Shown: positions 39,996 through 52,094, numbered from the stretch's first letter. The stretch: 64,000 bases of DNA from Rhizobacter sp. Root1221 (GCF_001425785.1 NZ_LMDI01000012.1:1566-65565), one strand, 5' to 3'. Notes: generated by a model not told the origin, from the sequence alone. Translations and numbers: made by a program.

Positions 39996-41243
39996 ATGCC
40001 CAGCCTGTTTCGCCCTGAAGTCGCCGAAGGTAGACGTCAGGGTTGGCTGGGCAACATCCAGATCATCCGTCCTGTGTCGCTCACCGCGCTGACGGTCCTC
40101 GTGGCCCTCAGCGCGTTGGCCATCGGTTTCTTCTTCAGCGTGGGTGAGTACACGCGCAAAGCCCGTGTCACCGGGTACCTCGTACCCGACCGCGGTGTGA
40201 TGCGCCTCACCTCCCCGCAGCCTGCACAAGTGCTCGAACGCCATGCCGCCGAAGGCCAGGTGGTCCGGCAAGGTGACGTGCTCTTCGTGCTGTCCATCGA
40301 ACGCACCACCCCGCAGGGTGACACGCACGAGGCCGTGCTGGCCAGCCTGGCTTCGCGCGAACGCAGCCTGCAGGCCGCCGGCAAGCGTCGCCAGCAATTG
40401 CAGGCCGCACAGATGAGTGCGTTGAACCTGCAGCGCGAGAACATGCAGCGCGAGCTGGTGCAGATGGGCGCGGAGGCGAGCCTGCACCGCCAGCGCCTCC
40501 AGCTCGCGCAGGAGTCCCTCGCCCGCCTCGAATCGCTGAAGGCCGACCAGTTCGTGTCGTCGGCCCAGGTGCAGGCGAAGGCCGAAGACGTGCTGGCACT
40601 GCGTGCCCAGTTGCAGGCGCTCGAGCGCCAGCAGGCTGCGCACCGGCGCGAGATCTCCTCACTCGAGGCCCGCCAGCACGAACTGCCGTTGAGCGAACAG
40701 GCCGAGCTGGGTGAAATCGAGCGCGACCTGGCCGAGCTGGCGCAGGAGTCGGCCGAAAACGAAGCGCTGCGGCGCATCGTGGTGCGTGCCCCGCAGGACG
40801 GCACCGTCACGGCCGTGGGTGTAGAGCCCGGCCAGTCGGTGGGCGCACAGGCCGCCCTGGCGAACCTGGTGCCCAGCGGTGCCGCGTTGCAGGCACACCT
40901 GTTCGCACCGTCGAGTGCCATGGGTTTCGTGCATGCCGACCAGACCGTGCTGCTGCGCTACGAGGCCTACCCGTACCAGAAGTTCGGTCACCAGGTGGGC
41001 CACGTGATGCAAGTGTCGCGCACCCCCCTGCCCGCCTCGGAACTGGGCGGGCTGCCGGTGTCGGCGGCGCAGGAACCCCTGTACCGCATCACCGTGGCAC
41101 TCGACCAGCAGGCGGTGCAGGCCTATGGCCGTGCGCAGACGCTGTCACCCGGCATGCAACTGGAGGCCGATGTGTTGCTCGACCGCCGCCGACTGATCGA
41201 ATGGATCTTCGAGCCCGTGCTGAGCCTGACTGGCCGCGTTTGA
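39996..41243 (+). CDS. HlyD-family membrane fusion protein of peptide exporter
   Basis: A 415-aa periplasmic adaptor. A cytoplasmic N-terminus (1-25) is followed by one membrane helix (about 27-49), a lipoyl-like half (VTGYLVPDRGVMRL), long coiled-coil hairpin arms (about 105-255, rich in Gln/Leu/Arg) and the second lipoyl half (VVRAPQDGTVTAVGVEPGQSVG). A beta-barrel end follows. It links an ABC exporter to the outer membrane; no TolC-like gene is nearby, so a shared one is presumed. It lies 96 bp after the peptide gene and 63 bp before the exporter. Confidence 0.88.
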   Translation: MPSLFRPEVAEGRRQGWLGNIQIIRPVSLTALTVLVALSALAIGFFFSVGEYTRKARVTGYLVPDRGVMRLTSPQPAQVLERHAAEGQVVRQGDVLFVLSIERTTPQGDTHEAVLASLASRERSLQAAGKRRQQLQAAQMSALNLQRENMQRELVQMGAEASLHRQRLQLAQESLARLESLKADQFVSSAQVQAKAEDVLALRAQLQALERQQAAHRREISSLEARQHELPLSEQAELGEIERDLAELAQESAENEALRRIVVRAPQDGTVTAVGVEPGQSVGAQAALANLVPSGAALQAHLFAPSSAMGFVHADQTVLLRYEAYPYQKFGHQVGHVMQVSRTPLPASELGGLPVSAAQEPLYRITVALDQQAVQAYGRAQTLSPGMQLEADVLLDRRRLIEWIFEPVLSLTGRV

Positions 41244-41306
41244 CCCGCACCGCATACGCGCCCGCATGCGGCCGGCCACCTGTTTTCTCCCCGGTGTGAG
41301 GACACC

Positions 41307-43433
<2,127 letters not shown>

Positions 43434-43447
43434 GGGCTCCCACACGC

Positions 43448-44710
43448 ATGTATGCATTCCAGACGGCCGGCAGCGAGCCCAACCCGCATGCGCTGGCAGC
43501 GCTCGTGAAGGCGAGTGAACAACACGCCATCGTGGCGTCGCGCGACATCGTCGACGTCCGCGGTGTGAAGCTTTGGGCGCAGGGGCAGGCCGTGTCGGCG
43601 TCGCTGCACCAGCGCCTGATCGACCGGCGGTTGCAGAACCCGCTCGAGGTGTGCCTGATGGCGGAAGGCGGGGTCACGCCGTTTTCGCTGCTGTCTGACT
43701 TGAGTGAGCTTATCGATTCGTCGAGTCCGATAGCCTTCATGATCAGGCCCTGGGCGTCGGTGCTGCTCGAACAGATGCAGCACATCCCGCTGCATTCGGT
43801 GGCGCAGCTGATGCTGACGGCCTCGTTGGCCACCCGGCCGGCCACCCTGCCCCATGCGTTGGCCGCCATGGCGTTGGCTGGGGCCATGGTGGCCAGCCGC
43901 CAGGGCTCGCCGCAGGACATCCGCCTCGCGATGCTGGGCGGCCTGCTGCACGACATCGGCGAGGTGTACATCCACCCGCAGTACCTCGACTACGGGCAAC
44001 CGCTCGACCTGATGGGCCACAAGCACCTGGTGATCCACCCGCGGGTAGGCCAGATGTTGTTGAGCACGCTGACGGACTACCCGGCGGCGCTGTCGCGCGC
44101 GGTGGGTGAACACCACGAGCGGCTGGACCGGTCGGGGTACCCGGCGCGGCTGGAGGGCGACGAGGTGTCTACCCTTGGCCGTGTGCTGGCCGTGACCGAA
44201 GTGACGCTGGGCATCATGCGCTGGCCCAACGCGCCACTGACCCGCGCAAGCTTTGCGCTGCGGGTGGTACCGGGCGAGTTCGATCCCGTCTGGGCCTCGT
44301 TCGTGTGGGACGCGGCGCGTGAGGTCGATGAAAACCCGGGCGCGACCGCCAACACGATCGACCTGTACCAGCAGCTGGCCGACATCGACCAGCAGCTGGT
44401 GCAGGCCCAGACTCTGGGGCAGGAGTTGCAAGACCAGGGCCGCACCCTGCCCGTCATCAACGTGGTGACGCAGGCGATGCATCGCCTCGACCGGTTGCGG
44501 GTGGCATGGAATGCGCTCGGGCTGTGGCGTGTGTCGGCGGGGGATGCCCCGCAGGCGGAACGTTTCGAGCTGGAGCTGGCCCATGTGGAGTTGCGCCAGC
44601 GCATGCGCAGCGTGCAGCGCGAGTGCCTGCTGGTGAGCGACCGGCTGGGGGAGGCCGAGAAGTTTCGCGTGGCGCCGTTGTGGAAGGGCCTGATGGCCGG
44701 GCGCGATTGA
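43448..44710 (+). CDS. HD-GYP-like domain protein
   Basis: A 420-aa protein with an HD-GYP-type domain (about 120-260), the family that degrades cyclic-di-GMP. HD is intact in LLHDIGEVYIHP (His168, Asp169), though the usual Lys after HDIG is Glu. The second motif reads HHERLDRSGYP, with Arg for Gly before SGYP. Activity is therefore plausible but not assured. Residues 1-115 contain no recognised sensor, and 300-420 look helical or coiled. It begins 15 bp after the exporter gene and is probably its co-transcribed partner, suggesting a link between peptide export and c-di-GMP signalling. Confidence 0.75.
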   Translation: MYAFQTAGSEPNPHALAALVKASEQHAIVASRDIVDVRGVKLWAQGQAVSASLHQRLIDRRLQNPLEVCLMAEGGVTPFSLLSDLSELIDSSSPIAFMIRPWASVLLEQMQHIPLHSVAQLMLTASLATRPATLPHALAAMALAGAMVASRQGSPQDIRLAMLGGLLHDIGEVYIHPQYLDYGQPLDLMGHKHLVIHPRVGQMLLSTLTDYPAALSRAVGEHHERLDRSGYPARLEGDEVSTLGRVLAVTEVTLGIMRWPNAPLTRASFALRVVPGEFDPVWASFVWDAAREVDENPGATANTIDLYQQLADIDQQLVQAQTLGQELQDQGRTLPVINVVTQAMHRLDRLRVAWNALGLWRVSAGDAPQAERFELELAHVELRQRMRSVQRECLLVSDRLGEAEKFRVAPLWKGLMAGRD

Positions 44711-44718
44711 ACCAGACG

Positions 44719-45006
44719 TCAGGGTGCGGTAGCCGCCTCGACATGGCCCAGCCAGCGAAGGGCCTGCTCGGGGGAATCACCACACATGTCGGGGTCGGGC
44801 TTCAGCGACGAACACACGGCTGGGCGGTCGGGGTGGCCGAAAATCTTGCAGCGGAGGTCGTCCGTCAACTGCACACACCGCACGCCAGCAGGTTTGCTGA
44901 TGCCATCCACGAGCGGCATTCCCGGGATGGGCGACGAGATGGACGGTGCGATGCAGCAGGCGCCACAGCCGGGCCGGCAGGCGTGAGGGGTGAATCGGTC
45001 GGACAT
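44719..45006 (-). CDS. YkgJ-type cysteine-cluster protein
   Basis: A 95-aa small protein with the CxxxCGACC pattern ([17 protein letters not shown]) and further Cys in [21 protein letters not shown] and MCGD. This spacing fits the YkgJ family of putative Zn/Fe-chelating proteins. The function is not established. The ATG at 45006 is next to the conserved start; an open upstream extension to 45081 looks non-coding. It is convergent with the HD-GYP gene (8 bp between stops) and divergent from mnmG. Confidence 0.82.
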   Translation of the reverse strand: MSDRFTPHACRPGCGACCIAPSISSPIPGMPLVDGISKPAGVRCVQLTDDLRCKIFGHPDRPAVCSSLKPDPDMCGDSPEQALRWLGHVEAATAP

Positions 45007-45062
45007 CCTCACATTATTCGCTGCCCACGCCACGTTCCGGCCATTCCGGGAGTCCCCAGCCC

Positions 45063-45091
45063 GTGACGGCAAGGGGCCCACAGCCTAAAAT
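45063..45091 (+). promoter_or_regulatory. Probable sigma-70 promoter of mnmG
   Basis: GTGACG (45063-45068) and TAAAAT (45086-45091) are separated by 17 bases, a good -35/-10 pair with four and five consensus matches. They lie 65-94 bases ahead of the mnmG ATG at 45157. It would serve the mnmG-rsmG-lysE run and perhaps parA. Confidence 0.45.
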
Positions 45092-45156
45092 TCACGTCTT
45101 GCCCGCTCCCGTTTTTCGGTGTAGCCGCGGCCCCCTTTTTCCCCCGGAGTTCCTTG

Positions 45157-47130
45157 ATGTTGTACCCCCACGAGTTCGACGTGCTCGTCGTCGGCGGAGG
45201 CCATGCCGGCACCGAAGCCGCCCTGGCCGCTGCGCGCATGGGTTGCCGCACGCTGCTGCTGAGCCACAACATCGAGACGCTCGGCCAGATGAGTTGCAAC
45301 CCGTCCATCGGCGGCATCGGCAAGGGCCACCTGGTCAAGGAGGTCGATGCGCTGGGCGGTGCCATGGCGCTGGCCACTGACGAGTCGGGCATCCAGTTCC
45401 GCATCCTCAACAGTTCGAAAGGCCCGGCCGTGCGGGCCACCCGCGCGCAGGCCGACCGCATCATCTACAAGGCAGCGATCCGCAGCCGCCTGGAAAACCA
45501 GCCGAACCTCACGCTCTTCCAGCAGGCCGTCGACGACCTGATGGTCGAGGGCGACCGGGTGGTGGGTGCCGTGACCCAGGTGGGTATTCGCTTCCGCGCC
45601 CGCGCGGTGGTGCTGACCGCCGGCACCTTCCTCGACGGCAAGATCCACGTCGGGTTGCAGAACCATGCCGGTGGCCGTGCGGGTGACCCGCCGGCGGTGT
45701 CGCTGTCCGCGCGGCTGAAGGAGCTGAAGCTGCCGCAAGGCCGGCTGAAGACCGGCACCCCGCCGCGCATCGACGGCCGGTCCATCGACTTCAGCCGCCT
45801 GACTGAACAGCCCGGTGACCTGGACCCGGTGCCGGTGTTCAGCTTCATGGGGAACACCGCGATGCACCCGACGCAGGTGCCCTGCTGGATCACTCACACC
45901 AACGAGCAGACGCACGACATCATCCGCTCCGGCTTCGACCGCAGCCCCATGTTCACCGGGATCATCGGTGGCGTGGGCCCGCGGTATTGCCCCAGCATCG
46001 AGGACAAGATCAACCGGTTCGCCGACAAGGACTCGCACCAGATCTTCCTGGAACCCGAGGGGCTCACCACCCACGAGTTTTACCCGAACGGCATCAGCAC
46101 CAGCCTGCCCTTCGACGTGCAGTTGCTGGCGGTGCGGTCGATGCAGGGGCTGGAAAACGCCCACATCCTGCGCCCGGGTTACGCCATCGAGTACGACTAC
46201 TTCGACCCACGCGCGCTGAAGGCCACGTTTGAAACCAAGTCCATCGGCGGACTGTTTTTCGCGGGCCAGATCAACGGCACCACCGGCTACGAAGAGGCGG
46301 CGGCCCAAGGCCTCTTCGCTGGGCTGAACGCCGCGCTGCAGGTGCAGGGCAAGTCGGCTTGGACGCCGGGGCGCGACCAGGCGTACCTCGGTGTGCTGGT
46401 CGACGACTTGATCACGAAGGGGGTAACCGAGCCCTACCGCATGTTCACCAGCCGCGCCGAGTTCCGCCTGCAGCTGCGCGAGGACAACGCCGACGCCCGC
46501 CTGACCGAGGTGGGGCGCGCGATGGGCCTGGTGAACGACGCCCGCTGGGATGCCTTCAATCGGAAACGCGACGCTGTTTCACGTGAAACAGAACGGCTGA
46601 AGTCCACCTGGGTTCAACCGAGCACCCTCCCCGCTGCCGATGCCGAAGCTTTGCTTGGTAAGGCACTCGAACACGAGTACAGCCTCGCCGACCTGCTGCG
46701 CCGGCCCAATGTGAACTACGCGACGCTCGAAAAGATCGCTGCCATCGCCCGACCCGCTGCCGGTGTTTCACGTGAAACACTGCAAACCGAACTGGGTGCC
46801 GAACTGGCTGATGAGGTGATCGAACAGGTGGAGATCAGCGTGAAGTACGCCGGCTACATCAACAAGCAGAACGAGGATGTGGAGCGCGCTGCGCACTACG
46901 AGCACCTGCGTTTGCCTACCGAGTTGGACTACAGCAAGGTCACGGCGTTGAGTTTCGAGGCCCGTCAGAAGCTGGCGGCCCAACGCCCCGAGACCCTGGG
47001 GCAGGCTTCCCGCATCTCTGGCATCACCCCGGCCACGATCTCGCTGTTGTTGATCCACTTGAAAAAGGGCCGCTTCCAAGGTTTTGCCGCCAACGACACC
47101 AACCGGTCACCCGACGATGCAGCCGCCTGA
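45157..47130 (+). CDS. mnmG: tRNA uridine 5-carboxymethylaminomethyl modification enzyme MnmG (GidA)
   Basis: A 657-aa FAD- and NADH-dependent enzyme that, with MnmE, modifies U34 of certain tRNAs. The FAD motif [21 protein letters not shown] and the family signatures [24 protein letters not shown] and [17 protein letters not shown] are intact. The C-terminal helical domain that binds MnmE is present (about 560-650). The gene carries two perfect parS sites (46575-46590 and 46764-46779), read in the protein as VSRET. The ATG at 45157 is preferred over the TTG just before it. rsmG begins inside its end (14-bp overlap). Confidence 0.97.
   Translation: MLYPHEFDVLVVGGGHAGTEAALAAARMGCRTLLLSHNIETLGQMSCNPSIGGIGKGHLVKEVDALGGAMALATDESGIQFRILNSSKGPAVRATRAQADRIIYKAAIRSRLENQPNLTLFQQAVDDLMVEGDRVVGAVTQVGIRFRARAVVLTAGTFLDGKIHVGLQNHAGGRAGDPPAVSLSARLKELKLPQGRLKTGTPPRIDGRSIDFSRLTEQPGDLDPVPVFSFMGNTAMHPTQVPCWITHTNEQTHDIIRSGFDRSPMFTGIIGGVGPRYCPSIEDKINRFADKDSHQIFLEPEGLTTHEFYPNGISTSLPFDVQLLAVRSMQGLENAHILRPGYAIEYDYFDPRALKATFETKSIGGLFFAGQINGTTGYEEAAAQGLFAGLNAALQVQGKSAWTPGRDQAYLGVLVDDLITKGVTEPYRMFTSRAEFRLQLREDNADARLTEVGRAMGLVNDARWDAFNRKRDAVSRETERLKSTWVQPSTLPAADAEALLGKALEHEYSLADLLRRPNVNYATLEKIAAIARPAAGVSRETLQTELGAELADEVIEQVEISVKYAGYINKQNEDVERAAHYEHLRLPTELDYSKVTALSFEARQKLAAQRPETLGQASRISGITPATISLLLIHLKKGRFQGFAANDTNRSPDDAAA
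46575..46590. promoter_or_regulatory. parS centromere site 1 (perfect)
   Basis: TGTTTCACGTGAAACA is the perfect 16-bp palindrome bound by chromosomal ParB. It lies inside mnmG, 4.2 kb from parB. ParB would load here and spread. Confidence 0.95.
46764..46779. promoter_or_regulatory. parS centromere site 2 (perfect)
   Basis: A second identical TGTTTCACGTGAAACA, 189 bp after the first and in the same reading frame of mnmG, so both are read as VSRET. Confidence 0.95.
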
Positions 47131-47764
47131 GTCGGAGGTGTTGGCCGCTGGACTGGAGGCGCTTGACCTGGACCTGGGCGAGGCCCAGCGGTCCGCCCTG
47201 CTCGCCTACCTCGCGTTGATCGCCAAGTGGAACAAGGTCTACAACCTGACCGCGGTGCGGGATCCTGCCGAGATGATGACGACCCACCTGCTCGACAGTC
47301 TGGCGGTGGTAGCGCCGTTGCGTCGGCACTTGGGTGACCGGCCGGCGCGGGTGCTCGACGTTGGCAGTGGCGCGGGCCTGCCCGGTGTGGTGTTGGCAAT
47401 CGCCCTGCCGCAGCTGACGGTGACCTGTGTCGACACGGTGGGCAAGAAGGCCAGCTTCATCCAGCAGGTGGCGGGGGAACTGAAGTTGCGCAACCTGTCG
47501 GCGCAACATGCGCGCGTCGAATCGATGGCCATTGCGCCGGTGGACGTCGTGACGTCCCGGGCGTTTGCGTCGCTGGTGGACTTCACGTCGCTGACTACCC
47601 AGCACCTGGCCCCCGGGGCGGTGTGGATGGCGATGAAGGGCAAACGCCCTGGTGATGAGCAGGCTGCCCTGCCCTCTGCCGTGGAGGTGTTTCACGTGGA
47701 ACAACTGACCGTACCCGGCTTGAATGCCGAACGCTGCCTGATCTGGATGAGGCCACGACCATGA
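47117..47764 (+). CDS. rsmG: 16S rRNA (guanine527-N7)-methyltransferase
   Basis: A 215-aa SAM-dependent RsmG (GidB) enzyme. Characteristic features are [26 protein letters not shown], the SAM loop [17 protein letters not shown], and [10 protein letters not shown]. It methylates G527 of 16S rRNA; loss gives low-level streptomycin resistance in known species. The ATG at 47117 lies within mnmG. A near-perfect parS occurs at 47688-47703. The stop overlaps the ATG of the LysE-type gene. Confidence 0.95.
   Translation: MQPPESEVLAAGLEALDLDLGEAQRSALLAYLALIAKWNKVYNLTAVRDPAEMMTTHLLDSLAVVAPLRRHLGDRPARVLDVGSGAGLPGVVLAIALPQLTVTCVDTVGKKASFIQQVAGELKLRNLSAQHARVESMAIAPVDVVTSRAFASLVDFTSLTTQHLAPGAVWMAMKGKRPGDEQAALPSAVEVFHVEQLTVPGLNAERCLIWMRPRP
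47688..47703. promoter_or_regulatory. parS-like site 3 (one mismatch)
   Basis: TGTTTCACGTGGAACA differs from the parS palindrome at one position. It is in rsmG in another reading frame (VFHVE), so the match is not explained by a repeated protein motif. Confidence 0.8.
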
Positions 47765-48378
47765 ACGTGCTGGGAATCTCCGACTACGGCTCGTTCTGTG
47801 CCGCTGTGCTGTTGTTCCTGGCGCTGCCCGGCCCCGGCACGTTTGCGCTGCTGACCTCCACCGGGAAAGGTGGCTTCCGTGCCGGGGCCTCCTGCATGCT
47901 GGGGTTGATTGCCGGTGATCAGGCCTTGCTGTGGATGGCGGTGGCCGGTGTGGCGGCCGTGCTGGCCACACACCCGGTGGCATTCAAGCTGGTGCAGTAC
48001 GGTGGAGCGGCGTACCTGGTGTGGATCGGGCTGAAGCTCATCCTCGCGCGGGACGGTGCCAAGTCGCCCATCCACATCGAACCGCGCCACTATGCCAAGC
48101 AAGGGTTCTTCATCACGCTGCTGAACCCGAAGGCCATCGTCTTCTACATGGCATTCTTCCCGCTGTTCATCAACCCGACCACCCACCTCGGCCTGCCCAC
48201 CTTCGCAGCCATGGCGGTGACGATTGCGTTGCTCACCACCGTGTACTGCCTGACCCTGTGTGCCTTCGCGAACGCCGTCTCCCAAAAGGTCAAGGCGCAC
48301 CGGCGGCTGTCACAGTGGTTGCAGCGGTTGGCCGGCATGTGCCTCGTGGCCTTCGGTGTCCGCCTGACCACGAACTGA
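47761..48378 (+). CDS. LysE/RhtB family amino acid exporter
   Basis: A 205-aa membrane protein with six helices. It has the family signatures LALPGPGTFALLTSTGKGGFRAG near the N-terminus and AYLVWIGLKLIL, with NPKAIVFYMAFFPLFI in the second half. Members export amino acids or homoserine lactones; the substrate is not assigned. It is inserted between rsmG (ATGA overlap) and parA (40 bp gap), within an otherwise standard segregation region. Confidence 0.88.
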   Translation: MNVLGISDYGSFCAAVLLFLALPGPGTFALLTSTGKGGFRAGASCMLGLIAGDQALLWMAVAGVAAVLATHPVAFKLVQYGGAAYLVWIGLKLILARDGAKSPIHIEPRHYAKQGFFITLLNPKAIVFYMAFFPLFINPTTHLGLPTFAAMAVTIALLTTVYCLTLCAFANAVSQKVKAHRRLSQWLQRLAGMCLVAFGVRLTTN

Positions 48379-48418
48379 TGACCGACCCCCTTCCCTTCGC
48401 ACGCTCCTGGAACCGCCC

Positions 48419-49207
48419 ATGACCCGCATCTTCTGTGTTGCCAATCAAAAAGGTGGCGTCGGTAAAACCACCACCACCGTGAACCTGGCCGCGGGCCTCG
48501 CCAAGATCGGGCAGCGCACGCTGGTCGTCGACATGGACCCGCAGGGCAACGCCACCATGGGCTCCGGCATCGACAAGCGTTCGCTGCCGCTGACGGTGTA
48601 TGACGTGCTGCTGGAAAGTGCGTCCATTGCCGAGGCCCGGCAGCACAGCGAGAAGGTGGGCTACGACGTGCTCGGTGCCAACCGCGAACTGGCGGGGGCC
48701 GAGGTGGACCTGGTAGGTGTGGAGCGGCGCGACGGCCGTCTCAAGGGGGCGCTGGCCGCCGTGGCCGGCGACTACGATTTCGTGCTGATCGACTGCCCTC
48801 CGTCACTCAGCATGCTGACCCTGAACGGCCTGTGCAGTGCCCACGGGGTCCTGGTGCCCATGCAGTGCGAGTACTTCGCGCTCGAGGGCCTGAGCGATCT
48901 GGTGAACACCATCAAGCAGGTGCACGCCAACCTGAACCCGGACCTGCAGCTGATTGGCCTGCTGCGGGTGATGTTCGATCCGCGCATCACGTTGCAGCAG
49001 CAGGTCAGCGAGCAACTCAAGGCCCACTTCGGTGAGAAGGTGTTCAACACGGTGATCCCGCGCAACGTGCGCCTCGCGGAGGCGCCGAGCTACGGCTTGC
49101 CGGGCGTGGTGTTCGACCCGCAGTCGAAGGGTGCCCTGGCGTTCATCGATTTCGCACGCGAGATGGTGGACCGCGTGGCAGCGCCACCGGCTGCCGTGGC
49201 CGCCTGA
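48419..49207 (+). CDS. parA: Chromosome partitioning ATPase ParA
   Basis: A 262-aa Walker-type ATPase (Soj family) that moves ParB-parS complexes. The deviant P-loop KGGVGKTTTTVNLAAGLA sits at residues 11-28. The switch DMDPQGNATMG and Walker B FVLIDCPPSLSMLT also match. It lacks the N-terminal DNA-binding extension of plasmid ParA proteins, as is normal for chromosomal copies. Three parS sites lie just upstream. parB is 1.6 kb downstream, separated by argC and a hydrolase gene. Confidence 0.96.
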   Translation: MTRIFCVANQKGGVGKTTTTVNLAAGLAKIGQRTLVVDMDPQGNATMGSGIDKRSLPLTVYDVLLESASIAEARQHSEKVGYDVLGANRELAGAEVDLVGVERRDGRLKGALAAVAGDYDFVLIDCPPSLSMLTLNGLCSAHGVLVPMQCEYFALEGLSDLVNTIKQVHANLNPDLQLIGLLRVMFDPRITLQQQVSEQLKAHFGEKVFNTVIPRNVRLAEAPSYGLPGVVFDPQSKGALAFIDFAREMVDRVAAPPAAVAA

Positions 49208-49232
49208 CGGCGGGCCCCGGCAGCGGGGAGGG

Positions 49233-50174
49233 TCAGAGGCCGAGGCCTTCGTCCACCCCGAGGTGCACGTTCATCGCCTGCACCGCCGCGCCACTGGCGC
49301 CCTTGCCCAGGTTGTCGAGGCGGGCCACCACCAGCAACTGGGTGTCGTTGCCGAACACCAGGATATCGACCTGGTTGGTGTCGTTGTTGGCCTGCACGTC
49401 GAGGAACCCGTCTTCCAGCGTGGCCGGGTCACGCACCGGCAGCACGCGGATGAACCGCTCGCCAGCGTAGCGTTTGGCAAACGCATCGTGCACCTTCTCG
49501 GCCGTGGTGCCGGCCGGCATTTGTGAGAGATGCAAGGGCACACTCACGGCCAATCCCTTGAGGAACGGGCCCACGATGGGCACGAACACCGGCGGCACGA
49601 TCAACCCGGTGTGGGCCATCATCTCGGGCAGGTGCTTGTGGGCGAGGCCCAGGGCGTAGGGGCGCGGGGCGTCGAGCTTCGGGTCGCCGCCAGCCTCGTA
49701 CTGCTCGATCATCTTCTTGCCGCCGCCCGAGTACCCGGTGATGGACGTGGCGCTCGCCGGCAGCGTGGCCGCCACCAGGCCGGCGTCGATCAGCGGGCGC
49801 AACAGCAGGATGAACGCCGTGGCGTGGCAGCCCGGGTTCGCGATGCGCTTGCTGGTGCGGATCAGGCTGCGCTGGTCGGGCGCAAGCTCGGGCAGGCCGA
49901 AGGCCCAGCCCGGGGCCGTGCGGAACGCCGTGCTGGCGTCGATCACGCAAGTGTTGGGGTTGGTGACCAGCGATACCGCTTCGCGCGAAGCGGCATCGGG
50001 CAGGCACAGGAAGGCCACGTCGGCGGCATTGAGCAGGCGCGCCCGCTCGGCGGCATCCTTGCGGCGGTCGGCGTCGATGCGCAGCACCTCCACGTCCTGG
50101 CGCTGGGCCAGGTACTCGTGGATGCGCAGGCCGGTGGTGCCTTCTTGCCCGTCGACAAACACCCGATACTTCAT
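49233..50174 (-). CDS. argC: N-acetyl-gamma-glutamyl-phosphate reductase, short type 2
   Basis: A 313-aa arginine biosynthesis enzyme reducing N-acetylglutamyl phosphate to the semialdehyde. The nucleotide-binding start [20 protein letters not shown], the catalytic Cys in [20 protein letters not shown] and the [11 protein letters not shown] block are present. The length fits the short ArgC2 type rather than the 340-aa type. The ATG is at 50174; the open frame to 50963 is non-coding. It is convergent with parA and divergent from the small hydrolase gene. Confidence 0.94.
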   Translation of the reverse strand: MKYRVFVDGQEGTTGLRIHEYLAQRQDVEVLRIDADRRKDAAERARLLNAADVAFLCLPDAASREAVSLVTNPNTCVIDASTAFRTAPGWAFGLPELAPDQRSLIRTSKRIANPGCHATAFILLLRPLIDAGLVAATLPASATSITGYSGGGKKMIEQYEAGGDPKLDAPRPYALGLAHKHLPEMMAHTGLIVPPVFVPIVGPFLKGLAVSVPLHLSQMPAGTTAEKVHDAFAKRYAGERFIRVLPVRDPATLEDGFLDVQANNDTNQVDILVFGNDTQLLVVARLDNLGKGASGAAVQAMNVHLGVDEGLGL

Positions 50175-50219
50175 GGTCGATTTCCTCGTTGACTGAGTCG
50201 TGAAGGATAAGGCACACCG

Positions 50220-50786
50220 ATGACCGAACGTGACAAGACGTCGAAGCCCACACACCGTGTGCTCCTGCTGCCCGGTTGGCAGAACTCCGGCGCTGGCCAC
50301 TGGCAGAGCCGTTGGGAGTTGCGATATGGCGACACCCGCGTGGACCAGGACGACTGGCAATGGCCCAAGCGGGGCGACTGGCTCGCGCAGCTCGAACACG
50401 CGGTGCTGGCCGACCCCCGCCCCGCCCTGCTCGTGGCCCACAGCCTGGGCTGCCACCTGGTGAGTGCCTGGGCTGCCCATTCGCAGCACGCGGCCCGTGT
50501 GGTGGGGGCGCTCCTGGTGGCCCCGCCGGATCTGGACCGGGATGACCTGCCGCCCCAGCTCGCCCCCTGGCGCAGCACCGTGCGGCGGGCGCTGCCCTTC
50601 CCCGCCACGGTCGTCTGGAGCGACAACGACCCCTATTGCGCCCCCGCCCGTTCCGAGGCCATGGCGGCCGCGTGGGGTGCCTCGCAGGTGGCCGCCGGGC
50701 CCCGGGGACACCTCAACGGCGATTCGGGCCTGGGTGATTGGCCCGAAGGCCGCGAATTGCTCAAGAACCTCACGGGCGAGTGCTGA
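50220..50786 (+). CDS. RBBP9/YdeN-type alpha/beta hydrolase
   Basis: A 188-aa small serine hydrolase. The start [19 protein letters not shown], the nucleophile [12 protein letters not shown] and the C-terminal DNDPYCAP plus [18 protein letters not shown] (His) are the family blocks. It belongs to the RBBP9/YdeN group, cytoplasmic esterases of unknown substrate. It lies 14 bp before parB and may be its co-transcribed neighbour. Confidence 0.88.
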   Translation: MTERDKTSKPTHRVLLLPGWQNSGAGHWQSRWELRYGDTRVDQDDWQWPKRGDWLAQLEHAVLADPRPALLVAHSLGCHLVSAWAAHSQHAARVVGALLVAPPDLDRDDLPPQLAPWRSTVRRALPFPATVVWSDNDPYCAPARSEAMAAAWGASQVAAGPRGHLNGDSGLGDWPEGRELLKNLTGEC

Positions 50787-50799
50787 GGGATCAGTGAAA

Positions 50800-51702
50800 A
50801 TGCCGGCCATGGTCACCAAGAAACCCAAAGGCCTCGGCCTCGGCCTCGAAGCGCTGCTCGGGCCCAAAGTCAGCGACGTTCCGGTTCCGGCCGACGACGG
50901 TACCCCCCGTTCCCTGAAGCTCACCCAGCTGCAGCCGGGCAAGTACCAGCCGCGCACGCGCATGGACGAAGGTTCGCTCTACGAGCTGGCCGAAAGCATC
51001 CGCGCGCAGGGCATCATGCAGCCGATCCTGGTGCGCCCGGTGGGGTCCAACCGCTTCGAGATCATCGCGGGCGAACGCCGCTCGCGCGCGGCCAAGCTGG
51101 CGGGCCTCGACGAGGTGCCCGTGCTGGTGCGAGAGGTGCCGGACGAAGCCGCCGCCGCCATGGCGCTGATCGAGAACATCCAGCGCGAAGACCTGAACCC
51201 GCTCGAAGAGGCCCAGGGCATCGCCCGCCTCGTCAACGAATTCAACCTCACGCACGAGCAGGCGGCGCAGGCCGTGGGGCGTTCGCGCAGCGCCGCCAGC
51301 AACCTGCTGCGCCTGCTCAACCTCGCCGAACCCGTGCAGCAGATGCTGATGGCGGGCGACATCGACATGGGCCATGCGCGCGCGCTGCTGCCGCTCGACG
51401 GGGCGCAGCAGATCCTGAGCGCCGCCGAGATCGTGGCGAAAAAACTGAGCGTGCGCGACGCCGAAAAGCTCGTCACCCGCGCCGTCAGCGGCCGCCAGCA
51501 GCCCCTCATCCGCGTGGCCAAGGACAAGCCCCGCGACATCGCCCGCATCGAGGAGGAGCTGTCCGATGCACTCACCGCCCAGGTGGACATCCGGGTGAAA
51601 AAGCGCACCAAGCGCGGCGAGCAGGGCGAGGTGGCCATTCAGTTCGGTTCGCTCGACGAGTTGAACGGCTTGTTGCAGAAGCTCGGCCTCCGCCAGCAGT
51701 GA
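50800..51702 (+). CDS. parB: Chromosome partitioning protein ParB
   Basis: A 300-aa ParB/Spo0J. The N-terminal CTP-binding region has [19 protein letters not shown] and [20 protein letters not shown], and [17 protein letters not shown] follows. The helix-turn-helix that reads parS is [20 protein letters not shown]. The C-terminal dimer domain ends [10 protein letters not shown]. The ATG at 50800 is chosen because GAGGGA lies nine bases upstream; GTG 50794 and ATG 50809 are alternatives. It acts on the nearby parS sites with ParA. Confidence 0.96.
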   Translation: MPAMVTKKPKGLGLGLEALLGPKVSDVPVPADDGTPRSLKLTQLQPGKYQPRTRMDEGSLYELAESIRAQGIMQPILVRPVGSNRFEIIAGERRSRAAKLAGLDEVPVLVREVPDEAAAAMALIENIQREDLNPLEEAQGIARLVNEFNLTHEQAAQAVGRSRSAASNLLRLLNLAEPVQQMLMAGDIDMGHARALLPLDGAQQILSAAEIVAKKLSVRDAEKLVTRAVSGRQQPLIRVAKDKPRDIARIEEELSDALTAQVDIRVKKRTKRGEQGEVAIQFGSLDELNGLLQKLGLRQQ

Positions 51703-52094
51703 CATCTGCTAAGGTGGTGGCGAGAACGTTGACAGTGCAACCACGGGGGGAACTCCGCGCCACCCGGCAGGCTCACTCGTTTGCGGGCTGCAATGAATCG
51801 AAGTTAGGGGCACACTCGCTGTAAACCACCGAGAAGCCCACCGTGTCAACCAGGTGCCCTTGGAGAGAGTTGGAATAAGCTAAGCCGTGAACTGTTGGGC
51901 AAAACCCCGGGTTCTCCGGGCATGATGGCCCACACGATCACCGAAGCTTGGCAGAACTTGGTACAAAGCAATCAAGCAGTGAGCTGACCCCCAAGGAAAG
52001 CTCTGATGAAGTCCTGCAACGGGTTTCATCAGAACTTCCCCCAACGGTGCAGAGGTGGCCCCTCCGCACGTTGCCTTGATGCCAGGAGGTCAGC
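51703..52094. other. 392-bp gene-free region upstream of prkA
   Basis: No credible gene is visible; a small minus-strand frame here has atypical composition and overlaps prkA. The region is notably less GC-rich than its surroundings, as expected of a promoter and leader. It contains the hairpin described separately and several TTGG-type segments, but no clear sigma-54 or sigma-70 element. It probably holds the control region of the stress operon. Confidence 0.55.
52002..52033 (+). promoter_or_regulatory. Stem-loop in prkA 5' region
   Basis: A perfect 9-bp stem TCTGATGAA / TTCATCAGA (52002-52010 and 52025-52033) closes a 14-base loop about 60 bases before the prkA start. No T run follows, so it looks like an mRNA control or stability element or an operator rather than a terminator. 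Confidence 0.5.
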
